Positions 27,206-38,600 of a DNA stretch of 46,150 nt are shown in pieces. The translations under genes and the position numbers were made by a program. Numbering within the stretch: the stretch's first letter is position 1; every line of letters begins with the position of its first letter. The stretch covers positions 1-46,150 of the forward strand of contig JAYMTA010000070.1 in the NCBI GenBank assembly GCA_036897625.1, written 5' to 3'. Source of the DNA: Pelargonium cotyledonis. Its lineage: Eukaryota; Streptophyta; Magnoliopsida; Geraniales; Geraniaceae. The notes under the pieces are model-generated. The model searched no databases. It saw only the letters and a program-made list of their open reading frames with translations, and was not told the origin of the DNA.

Positions 27206-28479
27206 TTGCTGCTACTTTTATTTTGAGATCTTGATACTAGTTGGGGTATTGTGTTTTTTCTCAATAACATTGAACTCCATGTTTTGTTGACGATTGACAG
27301 TTCATCACAGTATCTTCATATATGATCTTCTATACTAGAAACTAGTGTATAAATTTGCATCATGTTGCAAAATTTGTTCTTGTATATTATAAGATTTATT
27401 TTTTCTAGACATTTAAATATTTTAATCAGAACTTTAAAATTGTGCAACTCAAAAGAATGTGATGATACAACTAACATTGTTTTTGAAGAACTAAATAAAT
27501 TTGTGACATGTTAGGTCTTTGAACACACACAGTACACAAATATGATTATGCTAAACACGTCTGGTTATGTGTCGGAACATAAAATACTAGCTCCAAGTTA
27601 GAAACACTTGAATTGTTTGTTACAACAAATTATACTAGGGGACATATAAGAAAATAAACCAATGAATATATTATGCTTAATTTTTGCTAACAGGTCAAAA
27701 AAGAAACTCATGAATATACAAGTATTGAATGGTTTCAGATGACAGATAGCTCCTCCATTGGATGGAGAGTAACAGAAAACCCAAGAACTGAAATAATATT
27801 CAGGGGTCATTTGATTCTTTTTCCACTTAACAAATTATGACACGGTTGGATCCATAGTTAGTTTTTCAGTTCAGTTCAACAACAGGTTGGATCAGTCCAA
27901 GGTATACACTAATATTAACTATAAGAACAATCAATATAACACACCGTGCTTGTGTGATTTTGACGTGATCCATCACCTTCCACAATAATATACCTGATAA
28001 AGTATACAAGGAAACAAACTTAGCACCTCGCAGAAAACTAATAGACATCAAAAATCAATGTAAAATTATTGTAAGGATTATATTCTTAGGGTTTCAATGA
28101 TTAGCAAAACATTTCCTTTTAAACTCTATAAAACGAAACTGGAATGCAGGACCATGTGTTTTCCAGACATCGTTATTTAAGCGGGAAATTAAAAAGTGTA
28201 ACGAAACACTGCATTGTAGTCTTATTTATTATCATCATGGGGTTTAATTATTCTCTGTTATCAATGAGTATGTAACAATAGTTTAACTTTAGTGCAACCA
28301 GTCCAGTGAGTGTTTTTGTTGGATATTTGCCAAATTAATCTAACGCTTGATTGACTCGGGTCTTTCTAATATGTTGAGATCGTTTATCAAATTCATAATA
28401 CACACACTTTTCTCATTTGGCATGAAAAAAAGTTCAGATGAAAAATCAAGCAAGTTTGTTGTCAGATTATTCAGATTAT
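27206..28479. other. Intergenic, no gene seen
   Basis: A/T-rich sequence between the GC-rich island and the stop codon of the RING-WD40 gene. The part nearest 28479 should include that gene's 3' UTR. Confidence 0.4.
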
Positions 28480-31400
28480 TTAGACAAAAATGCAGCATAC
28501 CTTGATAATCCTATCTGCACAACCAGCAAAAAGCTTCCCTTGCCAGTTGAGCAAGGACGTTATAACAGAGCTACAAGCAATAGATCCGATTTGTCTCACA
28601 TTCATTTGAAAATCATCAACGGATAATTCCTAGAAAGCAATAACATTGTCAAATGTTTTGTAGTAAAATATTATATGACCCATCAATTTACATTGGAAGT
28701 ATTAATAAATAAATAACCAAAGCCATAGAAGAGAAATTAGAAAGAAAAAACAAAAATTGATACTAGCGAGTTAGCAAGGTTTCTCAATTAAACTAATGCC
28801 ATCGTCAATCAACTCCCTAATCCTAAACCAGTATAGAAATGACTCTGCTATTCCATGGTTTGCATACATACCTGCACATTGATAGTTTTGTCCCAGCCAG
28901 CAGTGAACAGCCATTTTCCCTCCAGGCCAACAGCAAAAGTGGCACCATTATGCATTTGTTCAGATTTCACAAACAAGTCATTCCGCCAAAACTGAAGGAA
29001 TTGAGAAATAGGTGGACAAATTACAAAAGTTATGTTCAAATATGATTATAAGATATTAGCTGTATTGGCCGCCCAAGTTGATAAAGGAACTAACATATAC
29101 AATGAATGGTGATTTAAAGGGGGGAATAAATATATGTGTGTGTTTAGTATATCAGCAGTGGATAATTTTTATTTTTATTTTGCTCGGCAAGAGTAGTGGA
29201 CACTAGATAGAAATTCATAAAAAAAATTCCCTATCATCGTCATTAAACATATTCAAACACATCTGTCCTCTCAGCACTCACACCTACCGGTACCGGGTAT
29301 GTACCGGGTACTGGTACTTCGTGGGTACTTCTGGGGACGTACCGGGTACTTACCCAAATTAAATTAATAGTATTTTTTTATGGGTACTTTTCGGGTACTT
29401 TTTGGGTACGGTCAAACATTATGGGTACGGTCAAAATACAATATGGATACTTCTTTGGTACTTCAAACTAAAGCAAAGATAATGAAATTTAATGTTGATC
29501 GCATCTTATCCTCTCCTTAGTCTTCTAACCTACTAGCTTTGTAAAATTAAAATCTCCGTACAAGAAATCTGAACTAACATCAAACACATCTTTCATTCTT
29601 CTAATTGGTCATTCTCCACAAAGAAACACCCACCAACCAAAACTTATAGCATTTTTTCTATTACTTTGTTATTAGTTATAACATAATTATTAGCACATAT
29701 ATTTAATTTTTAATTATTTTTATATATAAGTACCCCAGCCCACCGTACCCGTACCTAGACTTTTTGAAAAATAGACTTACCGACGAAGCGGGTACTCGTA
29801 CCCGTATTCGTGCTTCATAGACTCACTCAAAGTGATTTTACGATTTTTTTCATTATCTGATTATTACTAATAAGTTCTTAACCTAAATATTTACAGTTTA
29901 AAAAAAAGTAGCATTCCTAGAAAGCACTTTACAGTCTCTAATTGTGCCATTTAGGCACTGCTTCATCCCAATCTTGCATCCGTTTCCCTGTTCTGAAAGA
30001 CGTGTCACCAATAACTAATTAACTATACATCAAGCCTAAATTATACTACTGAATCAGTTAACCCTCATGTGATGCTCAAATATTTCATAGGAAAATCAAA
30101 GCATAAGACCCAAGCTGAGTTAGGTTTGAAGAATTACAAACCTTAACCAATCCATTTTCATGAGCAGCAACAATCATATTCCCATCAACCTTAAGAGACA
30201 AGACAGAGGTGATGTTTCCGGGTGTGTCTTCATTCAACACTGTCAAAGGACTATGATCACTAAGACACCACAATCTGATGGTTCCATCATAACTTCCACT
30301 ATAAAGGACCCCATTGCAAGCTGCTAGTGCAGAAACTACAGATTTATGTCCATTCATAGTGCAAGTAAGGGTGTAGTCCTGGAAAAAGAGAAATATAAAT
30401 TATGAGTTTTCCTGTGTCTGAGAACATGCAAACAATAAGAAGAGCTAATTCAGACTCAGGGGAAACTTTTGACTTGTTAGCTGCAGGTACAAATATGGCA
30501 TATACAGTAGAACAGCATGTAATCTGTTTACAGGCATTATGCTGAAAATAGTACCAGCAAGGACCATGCTTTTATTGACTTATCACCACTTCCAGTATAG
30601 AGATGTTTATTTCCTGGAACAGCCAAGGCGTGAATACCACTATAGCGCCAATCTTTTTCTTCGTTCCATTTTTGAAGTGGTTCTTCCCCAAGAGAAATAC
30701 TAATGCTCCAAACAAATATGCCACCTCCACTATCACCACTAATGCACAATGGTAGTTCTTCATCGATGTAAACTATGGCCATAACTTTATGCTCATGACC
30801 TCTGAAAGTATGCACATGAGAAAAGTCCTGCATCAATAAATAATTGTAGATGACCTTGCGACTATAACTAATGTTGATAACAGCATTATAATACTCCTTG
30901 ACAATCTAAAAGGGGTTCTTCTCAAGCATGTCTAAAAGTGCAAAGTATTAATTGATATCATAATATCTGTTTTCACTTATAAGTAGTTGGCAATCTATAA
31001 GTGATCTACTCTGAGTTGCAACAAGAGGATCCAGCTAGATAAAAAAAAAATCTTTTAAAGTCAACAATCAACATGAACATGGAAGAGCTAACGTTTACAC
31101 CTTCACCTTTGAACTTGATTCGAACTCCGTTTGGTATGAAAAAAATTTCTAGAGTACAGCTCTAAGAGGTGCGTCTAAGACATTCTAATTTCCATTAAAT
31201 GCAAGTCTTTTCTTGGGGTGGCCATCATAGGATGATTTATTTCACTTTATACGTGGCAGCAAGCACACTGATATAATAATCAAAGTTTTCATGCCTTATC
31301 CAGGGCAAAATACATGCCTGTTTAGTGAACATTCAATAGAAACAGTGCAATACATGTACCTTTATTTTAAAATATATGGCTCAGAAGGGATTCACTGGAT

Positions 31401-34400
31401 TAATTGGTCGGTTTTAGCCTGGCCTAAAGGCAGAGGAGGATTAGGGATAAGAAAAACTGAAGATTTCAATGTGGCCCTTCTAGACATCCAAATTAAAACG
31501 ATCATAACCAACCCTTCGAGCCTAGTTCATAAGGTGTTTCTGGCAAATTATGGATTCCATAATTTCTTATAAAACAAGAATTGCAAATCCCCTTGTTCTT
31601 GGATTTGGAGGAGCCTCTGTAAAGGGAGGGACTTCCTCTTAAATAACTTGACTTGGCAGATTGGAAATGGAAAAACAGTGAGAATATATAAAGATATCTG
31701 GATAAACCAAGACATCATTCCCTTCCAAGCCAGAGGCAGCCTTGGGGAAGGGGACAAAGTGGACAAACTTATAGATTTGGATTCGAAACTATGGAAAGAA
31801 TCTCTCATTCAGGAATCTTTCCCACTCCAGTGGCTGAATCTGTTCTTACCATACCCATCCCCAAAAGGGACCGAATAGAGGACAGCATCAAGTGGAAAGA
31901 TACCCCGGATCCTAGATTCTCAGTAAAAAAAATAACAAATAAATAACCTATGATATCAAAGTGAATACCAATTTTGAGGTGACTAACAATAATGTGCCCT
32001 CAAACCTATGGAAATCATAATGTATGGAGAGAGTTAAACTATCCTAGTTAAGGCATACATCAAAATATCCCTTAAACATGGATTCTAAATGTCTCACGAA
32101 CAGAGGAATCATCATGGTCATCCATAAATGCACCTTTTTACATCATGTAAGCTCAAGCACGCTATCACACAATTTTTTTGTTTTTTGCCACATATGTCAA
32201 TCCTCTTTACTGGTTAATTTACTCCGTATAGAGAAATGTCGCATGGTAAAAGGTTAGGACATGGTATAAATCATGTGATAAAAACCAACACTAACTTGTC
32301 ATGCTTTGCTCCCATATCACCAGTTCAACCAACATATCCATAAGAAAAAAGGTTTGATTGGCATGGTGCAATATTAATCATTAGAGAAAAAAACTATAAA
32401 ACACATGTTACAAACTCTTTACCTGCAATGACCATACTTGGATTGTTTTATCAAATGAAGAGCTAAAGAGAAAACCTCCTACAACAGAAATGAGACAAAC
32501 AAAAATCAGAATGCAGTAAACTGAAGAACAGGAAACTCATAACATGAAGTCACTAACTTGCATAGACATCATAAGAACCTTTTTTCTCTTCCAACAGAGA
32601 GAAACGTAATTTATGCAACAGAAGAACTAGACAGCTAAAGAGTATAACAGAATCACGAAAGCTAAGCGAAACAATGCAGAAACAGAAGATTCAGACAATT
32701 GAATTTTAGGAACAAGATGAGAGTTAGTTGTACTACGAAAATTAAGCACATATAATTTTGGGATAAAACCTATAACATTTTACATCCAGAGTATCTGAAC
32801 AGCCATGAGTATTAATTGATAACAATTAATAGGAAGCATTCAATATGAAGTGTTCAGTTCTGTTCATACCTCCAAGAGCTAAACCGGTTACACAATCAAG
32901 ATGACCTTGCATCTCTTTAAATTTTACAGTTCCCTGTGAAATGCCATCAACAATATTTTTGTCAACCCTTTCCTCCAAAACATGATCCAAATCTGCTCCA
33001 TCGCCATTTTCATTCTCTTCTTGCTTCTGAGTTTCTGATATCTCCTCAGGCAGCTGACACAGTTGTCCCAGAACCAAACAATGACTTTTATCCATCACAT
33101 TAACAGTTCTATCGAATCTGAACAAGATATCAAATTGAGGTCTGATTATCAGCTCCCTAATGCACTCCCATACATCATTCACTAGCGGGCGACTTGTTGG
33201 TTCAAAACCCAAACATTTACAAAGAATCTGTTTCAGTGATAAAAAATCCCCCCCAAATCTAGTTTCCAGCATAGAACTTATTTTCTCCACCCAAACTGTG
33301 TTATCTCCCAGACAATAAGAATTGCATTCATTGTTAGATTTCACGAAAATATCTTCCATATAATCAACCAGCTTTTCAAGAAATTGCTCTCCAACAAGCA
33401 GCCTAATCAGCATAAAACCCAATGGCCAAACATCGGACCCATTCTGAACCTTATAGTCATACCTGCTATGCTCAAGCCCAATACCATCTCCTTGCAACAA
33501 CTTAAACATTAACTCTGGGCTCACAAGCAACTCATTTGTGAATAAATTCGCGAGCAATGCTCCCATTACTCTATCACCAACTCTTCTATCTGCAACATCC
33601 CTGCAAACCCTCCTTCCTAACACCAATACCTCAGCGAGATCAATGTGTAGATGTCCAAATTCATCAATAGAAAAGCAAGACAGACCCATGCAACCCACAA
33701 CTAATCCTTCCAAGTGCAAAGCAGCTACAGCTTCACACATTTCCATTCCGATCAAAGCAACATTTGGCAATCCACCTTTATAATCCCCATTTCCACCTAA
33801 AAGTCCATTTCTAAAATCATTCATCTTTTGCAAAAGACTCCCACAGTGCCTCTCAGACACCAAATACAAAAACCCATCTTCGAAATTACCCCACAAGCCA
33901 TATACTTTACTCACCCCACATAGTTTCAAAGAAGCTCTCAAAATCAAACCCAATTCATTCCTCTCCTCTTCTTTCATGTCATACAAACATTTCAAAACTT
34001 GCACAGTGTAGCTATAATTAAGCACAGAACCGTTGACAGAAGGTAAAGAAACAAGTGGAACATGACTCACCTTTTGGTCCTCTCCAATACAACCTCGATT
34101 TGTCATAAAAGAAGAAGTGGCTCGTCCTCGTAACACCGAACAGACACCATGATCGTCACCATCAATATCATCTTCGGCTCTGGGTTCAACCAAAAAGCTG
34201 CCTTGTGGGAGAATCCAGCTTTTCCAGGACGCGTAGAACTCATCGGACCAAAATTGCGGGACCAATTGGTGATCATGATCTCTCGATTGTTTGTGGGGTT
34301 TAGGGGGATTGGGGTTAGGGTTTTGTTCGGAGAGCCTGAGGAGGTCGATGTTCTTGGGGAGGCCAGAGGGACCTTGGGGAGGGTATTTAACTAATTGGGT

Positions 34401-34550
34401 ACAAGCTGGGCAGCGAATGGTGGATGGGTAGCGTTGCGGGAGGCTCGCCAAGCAGGTCTCGCAAGCGGTGTGGCCACAAGCGAGCACGCGCGGTACAGTG
34501 CAAGCGCCGTCGTAGTCCTGGAGGCAGACCGGGCACTCCGGCGATTCCAT
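28480..34550 (-). CDS. RING finger / pseudokinase / WD40 protein, likely E3 ubiquitin ligase
   Basis: Six exons on the minus strand: 34550-32870, 32478-32423, 30827-30555, 30378-30142, 28991-28872, 28629-28480; 838 residues, all phases agree. Residues 6-50 form a RING-HC finger (C6, C9, C25, H27, C30, C33, C47, C50), which would bind an E2. About 170-490 looks like a protein kinase fold ('SDVWPLGFMLIRLL') but has no HRD or DFG at the expected places ('GCMGLSCF', 'IDLAEV'), so it should be a pseudokinase. About 545-838 holds seven WD40-like units ('SGSGDKSIKAW', 'YSGSYDGTIRLW', 'FTAGWDKTINV'), probably one propeller for substrate or partner binding. Overall it matches Arabidopsis At1g21651 from memory; the role of that family is poorly known. 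E3 activity is inferred from the RING only. Confidence 0.9.
29284..29820. mobile_element. Possible hAT-like MITE rich in GGGTAC, in intron 4 of the RING-WD40 gene
   Basis: Both end regions are packed with 'gggtac' or its complement 'gtaccc' (about 29284-29410 and 29725-29815), while the middle is plain A/T-rich. The flanks 'actcacac' (29276-29283) and 'actcactc' (29821-29828) could be an 8-bp duplication with one difference, the size used by hAT elements. The very ends, 'ctaccgg' and 'ctatgaa', match poorly, so the family is uncertain. Confidence 0.4.
31370..31960 (+). mobile_element. LINE (L1-type) 3' fragment in intron 2 of the RING-WD40 gene, antisense
   Basis: The plus strand reads like the C-terminal part of a plant L1 ORF2: 'INWSVLAWPKGRGGLGIR', 'NVALLDIQIKTIITNPSSL', 'WIWRSLCKGRDFL', 'WQIGNGKTVRIYKDIW' and 'DTPDPRFSVKK'. 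This is the region just after the reverse transcriptase and before the zinc-binding domain. A stop follows 'FHNFL' and a further stop lies near the end, so it is inactive. It is 5' truncated, as most LINE copies are, and opposite in direction to the host gene. Confidence 0.8.
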
Positions 34551-35666
34551 CGCCTCCGTTGATACTCAGTTCAGCTTGCTGTTTTTTATTGACTAAAACG
34601 ACTTCGTCATAGCTGACAGTTTATTACAACTGCTGTAATGTTCCAGTTCACAAGCCAACGGATCGGGCGTTTAAAACCACATCAAACCATGACGCGACTG
34701 TCGAATATTTGTGTACGTCTCTATTGCACTTGTTATTGTCACCAAAACAACAAAACTTCTTCATAAGATTTCTTTTCCACTATTGCATTTGGTTAGTTAT
34801 AGCTTAAACACAAATTGTCTTTCTTTATATGGTCTGAACATGACTTCGTATATTTTGAAATACTAAATTTGCCCGCCCTTCTCTATATCTACATCTCCCT
34901 CTCCGGTGAGGTAAAGCTAGCGTTGTTGCCGGTTGATATAGCCAAGCTCGTGTTGTTGTTGGTCAGATCCACCCATTTGTTGGCCAATGGTAGAGATTAA
35001 TGGAGACTTTTCGGCCAGATCTAGGCATTTTCGATCATATTTGATCTTCATTTGCCATGACTGGCCAGATTTAGCTGCACGCACGGAGCTCGGGAGTGAG
35101 ATGTGACAGAGGTTGTTCGGTCAAAGAAAGGGGAGGATGTGATGGCTGCTGATTGTTTCTTCAGTGTCTAGGAATAGTTAAAGGGAACACCAATGTTTAT
35201 GGACGGACAGGGCCGGTCGGTGAACCGGAGAGCTTACCTTCCACAGTTTGCTGAAACAACAAAACAAAAACAAGAGAATATGGGTTCTTCACAGTTTACT
35301 TTCTAGTGCGAACTGAAGAGCAAAAGGCAAAGGTTTCAATTGCACCAAACAATTGAAATTACAATTTGCCACAGCCCATGCCATACCCATCCAAAGAATT
35401 ATTCCACATGCTAGTGGAAGATGTGTTTCCAGTTTCAGAAAACAGTTAAACTCCAAATAAACAATTATAGAAACATTTGCAAATTCCCCGCCAAGTCAAA
35501 CTCGTACAAAACAGAAGTACTATTCCTTACCAACCCCTTTTTAATTAACCCCAAAGATGTCGAAAGTGATTTTTGGGCATGCTGCTGCAGTTTACAAGCT
35601 GAATAACAGCAATACAACACTTGCGCTGGAAGCAATTGACCGATTGATGGTTGATCATACAGACAT
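34551..35666. other. Intergenic region between the RING-WD40 and auxilin-like genes
   Basis: The promoter of the RING-WD40 gene must lie here, above 34550, and the 3' UTR of the auxilin-like gene below 35667. The stretch at about 34855-35240 is richer in G+C, with 'aaatttgcccgcc' and 'ccggtcggtgaaccgg', and resembles the inner part of the non-autonomous MULEs in this window. No terminal repeats were found. No gene is visible. Confidence 0.35.
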
Positions 35667-38600
35667 TTAAGAAAGCTCCTCCTTATTGAACTTGTTCCAA
35701 GCTTCCTGCCAAATATAAGATCAAATTAGAAGTACCAAAGAAAACACAACTTTAAGTTGCAATGGTTAGTCCAAATAAACACTAGTTAAATGTCTTCCAA
35801 GTAAAAACACGAAAATCATTGTGAGATATAATGAAACATCAAAGAACAATTAAAATAAGGCCAGTTTCATAATTATTTTCTTTCTTTTGGTTGAAAGTTC
35901 AATACTTTTTGTTAAATAAGAACATTTGAGTACCCTTTCACAAGCTATCACAAGGCAGGGAATAGTCACCCGAGCTGACAAAATATCAGAAAGCAATATT
36001 CAAACATGTTATATCATTGTTAACTGTGCCACGCACACGCTCACTTGAGTGGTCAATTTTTTTTTTTCACAACAGCAAGCGTACCAACCGAGACTCAAAC
36101 CTGAGACCTCAAGAGGAGCAAGCGCCTCCCACTTGAGTGGTCAATTATGACTAATTTAACTAACTTCTGATTTGGAAAAAAATTCATAAAAATTAGTGCA
36201 TTAAGTGACGAGTACATAGGGGTCGTCTGTAATTTCCCCTATGTAAAAACCCGTAAAGGAACGTGAAAAGCTGAACAAATATACTAATAATGATCTCACT
36301 CTCATACACAAATAAATATACAATGTATCTCACAATTCATGAAGTCAACCTACCTAATAAGAAACATTATAACAGCACAAATATAAATAAAGTGGAATGC
36401 GGCAAGAATTAAGAACTTAATTTCATTCACAGGTCTAATGACCTAGTAAGCAAACCTAACACAGAACAAATCTAACATTTCATAGCGAGGGTAAAACTGA
36501 GAAACTATTGACAGTAAGTAATTCACATGTTTATATGCACAAGGATTCATGCCTACTACAAGTACCGTCCATAAAACCAAGGCAACACCAATACATTAAA
36601 TCATTATTTCTTTCGAGTAGTTCGACTAGTGAGAAGGTACCTTAAGGATATCAAAAACCTTCTCAGCAGTATATTTTTGCTGAAGAGTGGCGCCTTTCTG
36701 TTGAACTTTATCAGGATGAATGCATAATGTTGCCTTTCTATAAACTTTCTTAACTGAGGTGGAAGTAATCATATCTGTTAAAGAAACGGGCTGCCAACCA
36801 CATTCTGGCCAAAGTACCTGCTCATCGTTCAATAAATGACAAGTATTAGCTTCATAAAGTCCAGTTTTGGTGATGAAAAGATACAAAATGCATGGAATTC
36901 CAGTGTGGCCCTGTAGACTTTGGCAATGTACAATTAAGGTACAAAGGCATAGTGTTCAGGAAACATGAAATATATCCTACAGTACTTTAATAGTGAACTT
37001 TGTATTGCAGTTTTTTTTTTTTTTTTGGTGGAAACCAAATTTGCAATCCACCCTCAAATTCAATGACCACTTAAATCTAATGAAGAATGACGGCAAAGCT
37101 ATCTGTTATAGCAGTGGCTCCTCAAGTAGAGATTAGAACTAAAGGGAATTATGGTGAAGAAAAAGCCTCTAGCACAATCCTCCAACATATAAACCCATCA
37201 ATAGTGGTAGGGTTTCAACTGCACCATTATATTTGGCTCATCTATTTCATATTCATTCGACGTGGTCACCCACCCCCGTTTGGAGAGCGGGAAATATGCT
37301 CTCTTCATCCCGCCCCTCCCTAAAAAATATTATCCATTTCCATCACCGTCGGTGTGGGTATTGTGGGTTCTAGTTGGGTTCCGGTGCAATTGTCATTCCA
37401 ATCATTTAGGATCAACACAACAGAACCGTTACAAAGAATTTGCCAACGAGAAATATAAAACTGATGCATGCAAGACTATGGATGCTTTATAGATTGAAGG
37501 AAGTTGTCTTCTGTATTTATAACCCTCATTTTTATCCACCAAGCCAAAACCCTTAAACTGTAGTGTACTAATAATCAGACAGAATCCTCCATCCTTCCTG
37601 AAGATAAGTTTGTCCCCACCCAGTCAAACCTGACAAAAATTCCTTGAACGCTAGAGACGTTGCCATATGGTCAATCTTTAGTCATGCTGTCAGACCTAAT
37701 AGCTTTATTGAAGACTCCTCAAATACAGAAGTGTGGCAAGTCTCACTTGTGTAACCAAGCCCATTTCAATGCAAATAGAGGTTGAGGTCTCTAAAGTTCA
37801 ATATCTTAATAAAATCAAAGTCTTTCTCAGACAGCAGTGATAGTTGAGGATATCAGCGTTATCTATGTAACTTTATATCGAGAGAAGTCTAAGGTCAGCA
37901 TTATCTATGTATGTTTGTGTTATTGTTTTATTCAATTTCCATATACAAAACATGGCATCTGGATTTCTTCATTATACATTTTTCAAGTCTCCATTTAGAA
38001 ACAGCTAATCATGAATATGTACAACGCATTCAAGGTAAGAAGATAAAACAAAGCTAGAGAACTAAAGTGGAAAAAGTTGAAAAGAATTTAACACAAATAA
38101 AAGAGACATACATAGTGCAATGATGATAGAAGTGCACGCATATTGTTTTCTTTCCCTGCAGCCCAACGCTTTATCTCAAAATCCACAGCCTCCGCAATCC
38201 TCTACACAGTTTGAGATTAAAAAAAGATAATCAATATATTTCAGAAATCTGTAATGGTAAATAAAATATGTATAGCACAATATTAATAATTAGTAAGCAA
38301 CAAATGAACAAACTTCTTTTCACTATATTAATAAATGATTTTGAGATTTAGTATCTGCAAATGCTCATCACAATGCAACACAAGTCATACTTACATATTT
38401 CTCATCTTGCTCCCTTTGAGTTTGAAGATCACGCTGGTTCATATCAGCCAATGCTTTTGCCTAAAGATACAATAATCAGAAACTAGAAAACCTTCAAGTA
38501 TGAAGAAAAGTACAAATATAACAATTCTGCAATAAAATGAATAGACTAACACAATAGGGATATTAATGATTCAGCCTTCACTATTTGCTACATTATTTGA

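Noticed and set aside
37087-37492. Plus-strand open frames in an intron of the auxilin-like gene
   Set aside because: Low-complexity, overlapping frames with no domain, start context or coding periodicity; treated as intron sequence.
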